From assembly GCA_947628265.1 (NCBI GenBank), contig CANQZF010000052.1, positions 1 to 9,567 on the forward strand: a stretch of DNA of 9,567 nucleotides, in the 5' to 3' direction. A program made the translations under genes and the position numbers. The stretch comes from an uncultured Oscillospiraceae bacterium. GTDB lineage: Bacteria > Bacillota > Clostridia > Oscillospirales > Oscillospiraceae. Below are positions 1 to 5,555 of the stretch, one piece after another (the first letter of the stretch is position 1; each line of letters begins with the position of its first letter). A model generated the notes under the pieces. It did not search any database. It was not told the DNA's origin and was given only the letters and a program-made list of their open reading frames with translations.

Positions 1-215
1 TGAACGCCCCGGCGGTGGTGCTGGCCGACGAGCCCACGGGAAATTTGGACTCCAAGGCCAGTCAGGAGATTGTGGACCTCCTCAAATACTCCAACCGCAA
101 GTATGACCAGACCCTCATCGTCATCACCCACGACGAGAACATCGCCCTCCAGGCCGACCGGGTCCTGGCCATCGAGGACGGGCGCATCATCCGGGACGAG
201 GTGTTGAGAAAATGA
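1..215 (+). CDS. ABC transporter ATP-binding protein, C-terminal part (5' end outside window)
   Basis: This is the last ~70 codons of an ABC ATPase, read in the frame that starts at base 3. Seen: Walker B and D-loop (VVLADEPTGNLDS), then the H-loop histidine in VITHD, then a typical C-terminal strand (ADRVLAIEDGRIIRDE). Walker A and the signature motif lie upstream of the window. The LADEPTGNLDS form is characteristic of the MacB/LolD/FtsE family, whose ATPases energise FtsX-type permeases from the cytoplasmic face. The TGA stop overlaps the ATG of the permease downstream (ATGA), indicating one operon and translational coupling. The GTG at base 15 lies inside the conserved Walker B strand, so it is not a real start. 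Substrate unknown. Confidence 0.95.
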   Translation, partial: NAPAVVLADEPTGNLDSKASQEIVDLLKYSNRKYDQTLIVITHDENIALQADRVLAIEDGRIIRDEVLRK

Positions 216-2920
216 ACATTCTCTCAAAGGTCACCCGGAAATCTCTTTTCAAAAACAAGGTCCGCACCGTCGTCACCGTCATCGGCATCCTCCTCTCGGC
301 GGCTATGATCACCGCCGTCACCGTCAGCGCCGTCTCCATCCAGCGCTTTTTGGCCGAGTCCATGCTGGCCTCCAGCGGAAAATGGCATGTGGCTTTCTAC
401 AACGTGGACACTCAGGGCCGGGAGGAGCTGGAGGCGGACGGGCGCACGGACTCCGCCACCTGGTCGCAGCTTAGCTGGGCCCACTTCCCGGAGGTCCCCG
501 ACGGGGAGGACCCCTACCTCACCGTGGTGATGGGCGTGGACAGCGCCTTTATGGAGCGGATGCCCCTCACCCTCACCGCGGGCCGTTTCCCGGAGAACTC
601 CGGGGAGATCGTGCTGGACTCCGGCGCCCTGGGGGATTGGAAGGTGGAGCTGGGCGGCGCCGTCACCCTCCCCCTGGGGGAGCGGGTGCGGGACGGGGAG
701 TACCTGGGTTTCCACCAGTTCCACAACAAGGGGGAGACTATCGAGGTCCGGGAAACGCGCACCTACACCGTGGTGGGGTTTTTCCGGCGGACCCGGTTCA
801 CCTCCGGCGCTTACGCGGACCTGGCGGGCATCACCGTGTGGGACGATACCGACGCCGGGATGTTCTATAACGGCTACATCCTTTTGAAGGACCCCAGGGA
901 CGTCTACGCCTTTCAGGAGGACCACGGCCTGAAGGACCCGGAGGGCGGCTCCGGCGCTCAGGAGGGCTCCGGCCAATATCTCTCCGAGGACAACACGGAC
1001 TACCTGATGGCCCTGGGCGTCTCCCGGTATGAGACCTTCAACACCGTGCTCTACTCCCTGGCCGCCATCCTCATCGGCCTCATCATGTTCGGGTCCGTGT
1101 CCCTCATCTACAACGCCTTCTCCATCTCCGTGGCCCAGAGGACCCGTGAATTCGGGCTTCTCAGGTCCCTGGGGGCCACGAAAAAGCAGCTTCGCTCCAT
1201 GGTGGTCACCGAGGCCCTCTCCGTCAGCGCCGTGGGCATCCCCCTGGGGGTCCTGTCCGGGATCTTGGGGATGGCCGTGACCTTCCGCTTTATGGGCTCG
1301 TCCCTGTCGGCCCTCATCATGGACGCCGGCAGCGACACCCTGGGGACGCCGGTCTTTGCTCTACATGTGACGCCCATGGCCGTCCTCGCGGCGGCGGTCA
1401 TAGGCCTTGTGACGGTGCTGATCTCCGCCTGGATCCCCTCCCGGCGGGCCACCCGCGTCTCCGCCATCGACGCCATCCGCCAGGCGGGGGACGTGAAAAT
1501 TAAGCCAAAAGAGGTGAAGACCTCGCCCCTCACCTACAAGCTCTTCGGGCTGGAGGGGGCCATCGCCGGGAAGCACTTCAAGCGCAACCGCAAGGGCTAC
1601 CGGGCCACGGTAGTGAGCCTCTTCATGTCCGTGGTGCTGTTTATTTCGGCAAGCTCCTTCTGCCGGTACCTGACGGACGCGGTCACCGGGGTCTTTGAAA
1701 ACTACGACTACGACATCTCCTACGCCAACAACCGGAGCCGTGAAGACCCGGAGGACGGCATCCGGGACCTCTCCGCCGCCCTGGAGGCCCTCTCCCGCGC
1801 CCCCGGCGTCACCAGGGCCTCGGCCTTTGTGGAGGTCCTCAACACCGGCGGCCACTACTTCCCGGTGGAGCTGATCCCGGAGAGGACCCGTGAGGTCATG
1901 ATCCACAACGCGCAGCCCGGTGGGACCGTCTACGTCTCCATCCGCGTCCTGGGAGTGGAGGAGTCCACCTACCGGGCGTACCTTCAAAGGCTGGGCCTCC
2001 CCGAGGATGAGTATCTGGGCGATACCCCCAAGCTCATTTTGCGGACCACGGTCCGGGGCTTCAACTCCGCCACGGAGCGGATGGAGAGCTTTGAAATGAT
2101 ACGGTCCGATTTGGAGAGCCTCACCCTGCGCTTTACCGACGAGTACGCCCTGGAGGAGCTCTGGGACAGCGAGGGCTATGAGGACCTGTCCCCGGAGGAG
2201 CAGGACGCCGCCATGGAGGAGCTGACCTACGCCAAAACCTACGAGGTGGGCTGCGTCACCGATGAGCTCCCCCTGGGGCTCAACGGCAACGATGACCGCA
2301 TCACCGTCGTCGCCCTCCTGCCCCTCTCGGAGGCGCGGCGGGTGCAGGAGGGTAAAAACCCCTACGAGTACGTTCGGATGTTCTTCACCGTCTCCGACCA
2401 CCGGAGGGGCTTTGACGACATCCTCTCCGCCGCCCAGACCGCCGGCCTTACCCTGTCGGAGCAGGACTTCTGGGACCTCTATGAGGAGACCGCCACGGAC
2501 AGGAGCGTCGTCACCCTGGTGCGGGTGGTGTCCTACGGTTTCATCACCCTCATCTCCCTCATCGCGGCGCTGAACGTCTTTAACACCATCACCACCAACA
2601 TCCTCCTGCGCCGCCGGGAGTTCGCCATGCTCCGGTCCGTGGGCATGACCAACCGGGGCTTTAACCGGATGATGAACTACGAGTGCCTCCTCTACGGGGC
2701 CAAGGCCCTGCTCTTCGGCGTCCCCGTGGCCTTCGGAGTTACGTACCTCATCTACCGCTCGGTGATGCAGGGCGTGGACACCGGCTTCTACCTCCCCTGG
2801 TCCGCCGTGGCCGTGGCGGTGGGAAGCGTCTTTTTAGTGGTCTTCGCCTCCATGCTCTACTCCATGTCCGGCATCAAAAAGGATAACCCCATCGAGGCAA
2901 TGAAAAATGAAATGGCTTAG
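212..2920 (+). CDS. FtsX/MacB-type ABC transporter permease, duplicated-domain form
   Basis: A 902-residue membrane protein, partner of the ATPase it overlaps. Visible architecture: TM1 at about 19-42; a large external domain about 45-272; three TMs near 278-302, 332-358 and 386-407; then a second unit with a TM near 464-485, an external domain about 488-768, and TMs near 771-795, 827-850 and 864-886. The cytoplasmic FtsX hallmark occurs twice, as REFGLLRSLGAT (312-323) and REFAMLRSVGMT (802-813), showing two FtsX repeats in one chain. Known for the family: such permeases do not form a simple channel but transmit ATPase motion to external domains (peptide, lipoprotein or antibiotic export or sensing). 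The ATG at 212 is preceded by GAGGTG at 198-203. It differs from the BceB bacitracin type, which has ten TMs and a single external domain, so I make no antimicrobial-resistance claim. No kinase or regulator gene is visible. Substrate unknown. Confidence 0.93.
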   Translation: MNILSKVTRKSLFKNKVRTVVTVIGILLSAAMITAVTVSAVSIQRFLAESMLASSGKWHVAFYNVDTQGREELEADGRTDSATWSQLSWAHFPEVPDGEDPYLTVVMGVDSAFMERMPLTLTAGRFPENSGEIVLDSGALGDWKVELGGAVTLPLGERVRDGEYLGFHQFHNKGETIEVRETRTYTVVGFFRRTRFTSGAYADLAGITVWDDTDAGMFYNGYILLKDPRDVYAFQEDHGLKDPEGGSGAQEGSGQYLSEDNTDYLMALGVSRYETFNTVLYSLAAILIGLIMFGSVSLIYNAFSISVAQRTREFGLLRSLGATKKQLRSMVVTEALSVSAVGIPLGVLSGILGMAVTFRFMGSSLSALIMDAGSDTLGTPVFALHVTPMAVLAAAVIGLVTVLISAWIPSRRATRVSAIDAIRQAGDVKIKPKEVKTSPLTYKLFGLEGAIAGKHFKRNRKGYRATVVSLFMSVVLFISASSFCRYLTDAVTGVFENYDYDISYANNRSREDPEDGIRDLSAALEALSRAPGVTRASAFVEVLNTGGHYFPVELIPERTREVMIHNAQPGGTVYVSIRVLGVEESTYRAYLQRLGLPEDEYLGDTPKLILRTTVRGFNSATERMESFEMIRSDLESLTLRFTDEYALEELWDSEGYEDLSPEEQDAAMEELTYAKTYEVGCVTDELPLGLNGNDDRITVVALLPLSEARRVQEGKNPYEYVRMFFTVSDHRRGFDDILSAAQTAGLTLSEQDFWDLYEETATDRSVVTLVRVVSYGFITLISLIAALNVFNTITTNILLRRREFAMLRSVGMTNRGFNRMMNYECLLYGAKALLFGVPVAFGVTYLIYRSVMQGVDTGFYLPWSAVAVAVGSVFLVVFASMLYSMSGIKKDNPIEAMKNEMA

Positions 2921-2922
2921 AC

Positions 2923-2959
2923 TGGCATTGAAAGGCCGCTTCGCGGCCTTTCAATGCCA
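2923..2959 (+). terminator. 17-bp perfect hairpin after permease gene, possible transcription end
   Basis: Arms 2923-2939 and 2943-2959 are perfectly complementary over 17 bp with a TTC loop, starting two bases after the permease TAG. Its position suggests the 3' end of the ABC operon mRNA. However, no T-tract follows (AGGGGAACG), so it is not a canonical intrinsic terminator. It may instead stabilise the mRNA 3' end or be another palindromic repeat. There is no T-tract on the minus side either. Confidence 0.45.
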
Positions 2960-3002
2960 AGGGGAACGTGCGGGAAAGCCACGCAAAAAATATTGAATTA
3001 GG

Positions 3003-3111
3003 GGACGGGCGGGTCTGGGACCCGCCCCTACGAGAAATTTGATAGATTTTCCCATTCAAACGCAACAACCTAAAATAAAACCGTAGGGGCGGGTTCCAAA
3101 CCCGCCCGTCC
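3003..3111. repeat. Inverted pair of REP-like hairpins (units 1 and 2)
   Basis: Unit 1 (stem 3007-3015/3019-3027, GTAG as CTAC at 3028-3031) and unit 2 (GTAG at 3083-3086, stem 3087-3095/3099-3107) are near-exact reverse complements of each other, separated by about 50 AT-richer bases. The two 30-nt units could also pair with each other. The tail-to-tail layout matches the paired arrangement typical of BIMEs. Confidence 0.8.
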
Positions 3112-3158
3112 CTCCGGCTCCCATATGCCTCCCGCCCAACGAAACTATCCCCATATTT

Positions 3159-3363
3159 CGCCGTACGGGCCGCCGCCCACGGCGGCCCGTGCACGATGGA
3201 TCGATATTGCGGTGCAATTTAACGCGCCATCCCCGAAAAAAGGTTTTCGCCGCAAAATTTTGCGGCGAATTATTCAATGTGCGGCGAAGCCGCAAACCTT
3301 TTTATTGGGACGTATGGGAAAATCCGGGGGTCGGGCCGCCAAGAGAGGCGGCCCCTACGGTGT
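3159..3363. repeat. Composite palindromic element, copy 1 (~205 bp)
   Basis: Bounded by an outward pair of REP-like hairpins (3162-3191 plus, 3331-3360 minus) that act as terminal inverted repeats. The core carries a 10-bp outer stem (3237-3246 with 3294-3303) enclosing a perfect 24-bp palindrome (3246-3269) and a small hairpin TGCGGC-GAA-GCCGCA (3280-3294), a predicted three-way fold. It resembles a MITE-like non-autonomous element. No coding capacity is evident. A second copy lies at 3630-3834. Confidence 0.75.
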
Positions 3364-3415
3364 TTATTTCAGACGGCGTAATAATCGGACCATTTGATTT
3401 AAAGGCACAATGTCC

Positions 3416-3445
3416 CGTAGGGTCGGCCGCCTACGGCCGACCGCT
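3416..3445 (+). repeat. Single REP-like hairpin (unit 5)
   Basis: GTAG at 3417-3420, then a 9-bp perfect stem 3421-3429/3434-3442 with a CCTA loop. The arm begins GGTCGG rather than GGGCSG, and the complementary arm changes to match. Confidence 0.7.
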
Positions 3446-3493
3446 CCTCCGATACGCATACGCCTCCCGGTAAACGCAAAAACCAAAAATCAG

Positions 3494-3523
3494 CCGTAGG
3501 GGTCGCCGTCTCGGCGACCCGTC
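3494..3523 (+). repeat. Single REP-like hairpin (unit 6)
   Basis: GTAG at 3495-3498, then a 9-bp perfect stem 3499-3507/3511-3519 with a TCT loop. The arm GGGTCGCCG is unlike the other units, yet fully paired. Confidence 0.7.
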
Positions 3524-3570
3524 CCGGATAATAGTCCAATTTTCAATCAACGGCAAAATATCCAATTTCG

Positions 3571-3600
3571 CTGTAAGGGCCGGACACCGTGCCGGCCCGC
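3571..3600 (+). repeat. Single REP-like hairpin (unit 7)
   Basis: GTAA at 3573-3576, then a 7-bp stem 3577-3583/3592-3598 around an 8-nt loop. The flank CGCTCCTCCG after the hairpin repeats the flank of unit 5. Confidence 0.6.
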
Positions 3601-3629
3601 TCCTCCGTTTACCGCATCGCCCCATAACT

Positions 3630-3834
3630 CGCCGTAAGGGCCGATGACCACATCGGCCCATGCACGGTGGGTCAATATTGCGGTGCAAATAACGCACCAT
3701 CCCCGAAAAAAGGTTTTCGCCGCAAAATTTTGCGGCGAATTATTCAATGTGCGGCGAAGCCGCAAACCTTTTTATTGGGACGTGTGGGGAAATTCGAGGG
3801 ACGGGCCGCCACGGTGTGCGGCCCTTACGGCGTT
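3630..3834. repeat. Composite palindromic element, copy 2 (~205 bp)
   Basis: Direct repeat of the element at 3159-3363, offset 470-471 bp. An 87-bp core is identical (3697-3783 versus 3227-3313); flanks have diverged and one base is deleted near 3690. Terminal hairpins are at 3632-3661 (stem 3638-3646/3651-3659) and 3801-3830 (stem 3803-3809/3818-3824). The left hairpin differs from copy 1 by two compensatory base-pair changes. The core palindrome is at 3716-3739. Confidence 0.75.
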
Positions 3835-3970
3835 TTTCGTGGGTGCGGCGGGAGGCGGGGGACGGTCAGCCGTGGGCGGTGACCGAAGGGAATGCCCTTG
3901 GGTGCACTGGCCGGCCCCTCCCCCGATTACCACCGTGCCGCCAAAAAACGCTGTACAGTCCGCCGCCCAG
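3835..3970. other. Intergenic stretch with no recognised feature
   Basis: GC-rich sequence between the REP-like array and the second repeat set. I see only small imperfect hairpins (for example CGGTCA...TGACCG around 3869-3891). Reading frames through it are rich in Pro, Arg and Gly and cross repeat boundaries, so I call no gene. Confidence 0.5.
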
Positions 3971-3972
3971 AT

Positions 3973-4007
3973 TGCCCCTCCCTCCGGGAGGGGGCAGGGG
4001 GTGGGGG
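3973..4007 (+). repeat. GC-rich hairpin repeat (family 2, copy 1) with G-rich tail
   Basis: Stem CCCCTCCC (3975-3982)/GGGAGGGG (3986-3993) with a TCC loop, followed by a G-rich tail. The stretch 3986-4007 has four runs of at least three G with 1-2 nt loops, which fits the G-quadruplex pattern. Related copies are at 4205-4226, 7328-7360 and, inverted, 7410-7428. Confidence 0.75.
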
Positions 4008-4015
4008 TCAAATCA

Positions 4016-4032
4016 GCGGCCCAACGGGCCGC
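4016..4032. repeat. Small perfect hairpin
   Basis: GCGGCCC (4016-4022), loop AAC, GGGCCGC (4026-4032). It is similar in arm sequence to the REP-like units but has no GTAG tetranucleotide. Confidence 0.45.
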
Positions 4033-4043
4033 AACATCTTTAG

Positions 4044-4172
4044 CCTTCCCCGCTTAGGTGGGGAAGGTGGCGCGTTAGCGACGGATGAGGTGAGAAGGTG
4101 CGTTCATCTGAGCGCTCAAAAACTTTCGGCCTCCCACCTCACCCCTGCCCCTCCCCGCCTAAGCGGGGAGGG
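4044..4172. repeat. Inverted pair of CCTCCCCGC-type hairpin repeats (family 3)
   Basis: The first unit has stem CCTTCCCC (4044-4051)/GGGGAAGG (4060-4067) followed by GATGAGGTG at 4084-4092. The second, on the opposite strand, has a perfect 10-bp stem 4149-4158/4163-4172 with a CTAA loop, and CACCTCACC at 4135-4143 as the counterpart of the GAGGTG flank. Both share the CCCCGCTTAGG core in opposite orientations, so they form a tail-to-tail pair. No coding content. Confidence 0.65.
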
Positions 4173-4173
4173 C

Positions 4174-4195
4174 AAAAAGGAGCGGCTTCGCCGCA
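4174..4195 (-). terminator. Candidate intrinsic terminator of the SEDS-PBP operon
   Basis: Read on the minus strand, downstream of the PBP stop, a 5-bp GC stem GCGGC-GAA-GCCGC (4194-4182) is followed by TCC and five T (4178-4174). The stem is short and the T-run is offset by three bases, so efficiency is doubtful. It lies about 40 nt after the stop, beyond a larger family 2 hairpin (4206-4224) that lacks a T-run. Confidence 0.35.
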
Positions 4196-4213
4196 ATCTC
4201 ATTTGCCCCTCCC
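4174..4213 (-). repeat. 40-nt inverted repeat, left copy (flanks SEDS-PBP operon)
   Basis: The reverse complement of this segment matches 7283-7322 at 38 of 40 positions; the two differences fall at the 14th and 16th bases of that reading. It contains the hairpin GCGGC-TTC-GCCGC (4182-4194) and half of a family 2 stem. The two copies face each other across the operon. Confidence 0.8.
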
Positions 4214-4226
4214 TCCGGGAGGGGGC
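4205..4226. repeat. GC-rich hairpin repeat (family 2, copy 2)
   Basis: Stem CCCCTCCC (4206-4213)/GGGAGGGG (4217-4224), loop TCC, the same stem as at 3975-3993. It ends seven bases from the PBP stop codon. The long G-rich tail of copy 1 is missing. Confidence 0.7.
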
Positions 4227-4232
4227 GGGTCT

Positions 4233-5555
4233 TTATCCTCCCCCCACAAGCTCCTGCAGCACCGCGTTGGCCACAGGTCCCGCTTCTGCGGCTCCTGAGC
4301 CGGAGTTCTCCAAAATCACCGCAAAGGCGTAAGGCGCGGCGGGGTCGGCGTTGAAGCCCACGAACCAGGCGTGGGGCTGGGAGTCGCCCACTTCGGCGGT
4401 GCCGGATTTGGCGCGGATGTCGAGGCCGGGGAAGTTCTGGTCCCCGTAGGTCTTGGCGGTGCAGTAATCCATGACGCAGGACAGCCTTTCCGCCGTCTCC
4501 TCCGGCAAGATGCGCGTGCCGGGGCTCTCCCGGCCGGTTTTGAGCTCTGTAAGCTCCGGGGCGGTGCCGCCCCGGGCGATGGCGGCGGCAAGGCGCGCCA
4601 TGGCCAGGGGGCAGACCAGCGTCTCATATTGCCCCGCCCCGGACCAGGCAAGGTCCAGGGACCCCTCCGGCGCGATCTCGAAGCTTCCCTGGGCGGAGAG
4701 GATGCCGTCCAGCTCCACGCTGTCGGTGAGGCCCAGGCGCTCGGCGTACTGCCGGATGGTCTCGCCCCCCAGCTCCAGGGCCAGATCCCCAAAGACGCAG
4801 TTGCAGGAGAGGGCCATGGCGTCCTCGATTTTCATGTCCCCGTGGGCGTCGGGGCAGGTGACGCTGCCGCCGCCCACATAAAGCGCGCCGTCGCAGTGGA
4901 AGTCCCGGTCAAAGAGGTCCGGGAGAGTCTCGATGGCCGCCGTCAGGGTCACCAGCTTAAATACCGACCCCGGGGTGTACGTGGCGGAGATGCCCCGGTT
5001 TAAATAGACGCCGCTTGCGTCCTCCGGCCTCTCCGGCGGGTTTTCGGGGTCAAAGCCGGGGGCGGACACGGCGCAAATAAGCTCCCCGGTGACGTAGTTT
5101 ATGACCACCACCGCCCCATTCCGGTTTCCCATGGCGCTGAGCGCCGCGCGGCTGGCCCCGGCGTCCACGGAGAGGGCCAGGGTCCCGCCCTCACCCCCGG
5201 GGGTCCAGAGGCCGTTTATGGGGTCGTAGCCGGAGATCTGGGAGGCGAAGCGCAGCACCGCGCCGGCGCCGATGTTGCCGGCCCTGTCCCCGATGACGTG
5301 GAGGAGCGCCCTGCGGGTAAGCTCGTCGGCGGCGTAGCGGACCTCCCCGTCCTGGGCCTTATAGAGGACCTCCCCCTCCCGGTCCGTGACGGTCCCGGCC
5401 CGGAGCCGGCCCCCGGCGTAGGCGTCGGAATTATAGACGGACCCCGCCCACTTATCGCCTTGCGTGAAGTACCGGAAGAGGAAAAATCCCGTCAGCGCCG
5501 CGCAGACAAGGGCGATGGCTATGACGCTGAGGGCCCGGTTTCGCACCTTTCTCAC
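4233..5555 (-). CDS. Class B penicillin-binding protein (PbpA-like D,D-transpeptidase)
   Basis: A 440-residue monofunctional transpeptidase that crosslinks peptidoglycan stems outside the cell. Seen: N-terminal membrane anchor (about 8-30); a short PBP-dimer/pedestal region (about 50-125) with AGTVTDREGEVLY, resembling the RGxIxDRxGxxLA motif; and a transpeptidase domain (about 145-436) with the three penicilloyl-serine motifs: SVFK (catalytic S197, K200), SCN (250-252) and KSGT (383-386). Cys221 and Cys234 are external and might pair. Length and layout resemble actinobacterial PbpA more than the larger SpoVD or PBP2. The start is GTG at 5555: it overlaps the upstream TGA as GTGA and has GGAGGTGA at 5569-5562, six bases upstream. 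Tight coupling to the SEDS gene implies the two products work as a glycosyltransferase-transpeptidase pair. Whether the role is elongation, division or sporulation cannot be told from sequence. Confidence 0.95.
   Translation of the reverse strand: MRKVRNRALSVIAIALVCAALTGFFLFRYFTQGDKWAGSVYNSDAYAGGRLRAGTVTDREGEVLYKAQDGEVRYAADELTRRALLHVIGDRAGNIGAGAVLRFASQISGYDPINGLWTPGGEGGTLALSVDAGASRAALSAMGNRNGAVVVINYVTGELICAVSAPGFDPENPPERPEDASGVYLNRGISATYTPGSVFKLVTLTAAIETLPDLFDRDFHCDGALYVGGGSVTCPDAHGDMKIEDAMALSCNCVFGDLALELGGETIRQYAERLGLTDSVELDGILSAQGSFEIAPEGSLDLAWSGAGQYETLVCPLAMARLAAAIARGGTAPELTELKTGRESPGTRILPEETAERLSCVMDYCTAKTYGDQNFPGLDIRAKSGTAEVGDSQPHAWFVGFNADPAAPYAFAVILENSGSGAAEAGPVANAVLQELVGGG

Larger units (their letters stand above)
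3003..3830. repeat. REP/BIME-like array of nine 30-nt hairpins
   Basis: Nine units share a form: GTAG, GTAA or GTAC, then a GC-rich arm beginning GGG or GGT, a short loop, and the complementary arm. Units and orientation: 3003-3032 (-), 3082-3111 (+), 3162-3191 (+), 3331-3360 (-), 3416-3445 (+), 3494-3523 (+), 3571-3600 (+), 3632-3661 (+), 3801-3830 (-). Arm sequences differ between units (GGGCGGGT, GGGCCGCC, GGTCGGCCG, GGGTCGCCG, GGGCCGATG) but pairing is kept. Spacers also recur, for example GCCTCCCG after the second and fifth units. Known: REP elements mobilised by RAYT (TnpA-REP, Y1 tyrosine) transposases are hairpins with a 5' GTAG-like tetranucleotide, often in inverted pairs. That this array belongs to such a system is inference; no transposase gene is in the window. 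No ORF here resembles a protein. Confidence 0.8.

Noticed and set aside
15..215. Independent 66-residue protein starting at GTG 15
   Set aside because: The frame is open to the window edge and the GTG is in the Walker B strand; it is the C-terminus of a larger ATPase.
1361..2401. 346-codon open frame antisense to the permease
   Set aside because: Gly/Val/His-rich composition, no motif, no ribosome site, and it lies wholly inside a well-supported permease gene.
3125..3473. Small overlapping frames inside the REP-like array
   Set aside because: Each merely reads through hairpin arms and duplicated cores. The same peptides recur in the second element copy in other frames, and none has a good ribosome site.
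3003..3830. CRISPR array
   Set aside because: Units are about 30 nt and palindromic, but they occur in both orientations with varying arm sequences and irregular spacing (about 50-140 nt), unlike the near-identical, evenly spaced repeats of CRISPR.
3892..4332. 146-codon plus-strand frame across the second repeat set into the PBP 3' end
   Set aside because: It is translated repeat sequence (PSLREGA twice, RLGGEGG) and ends antisense to the PBP. Not a credible protein.
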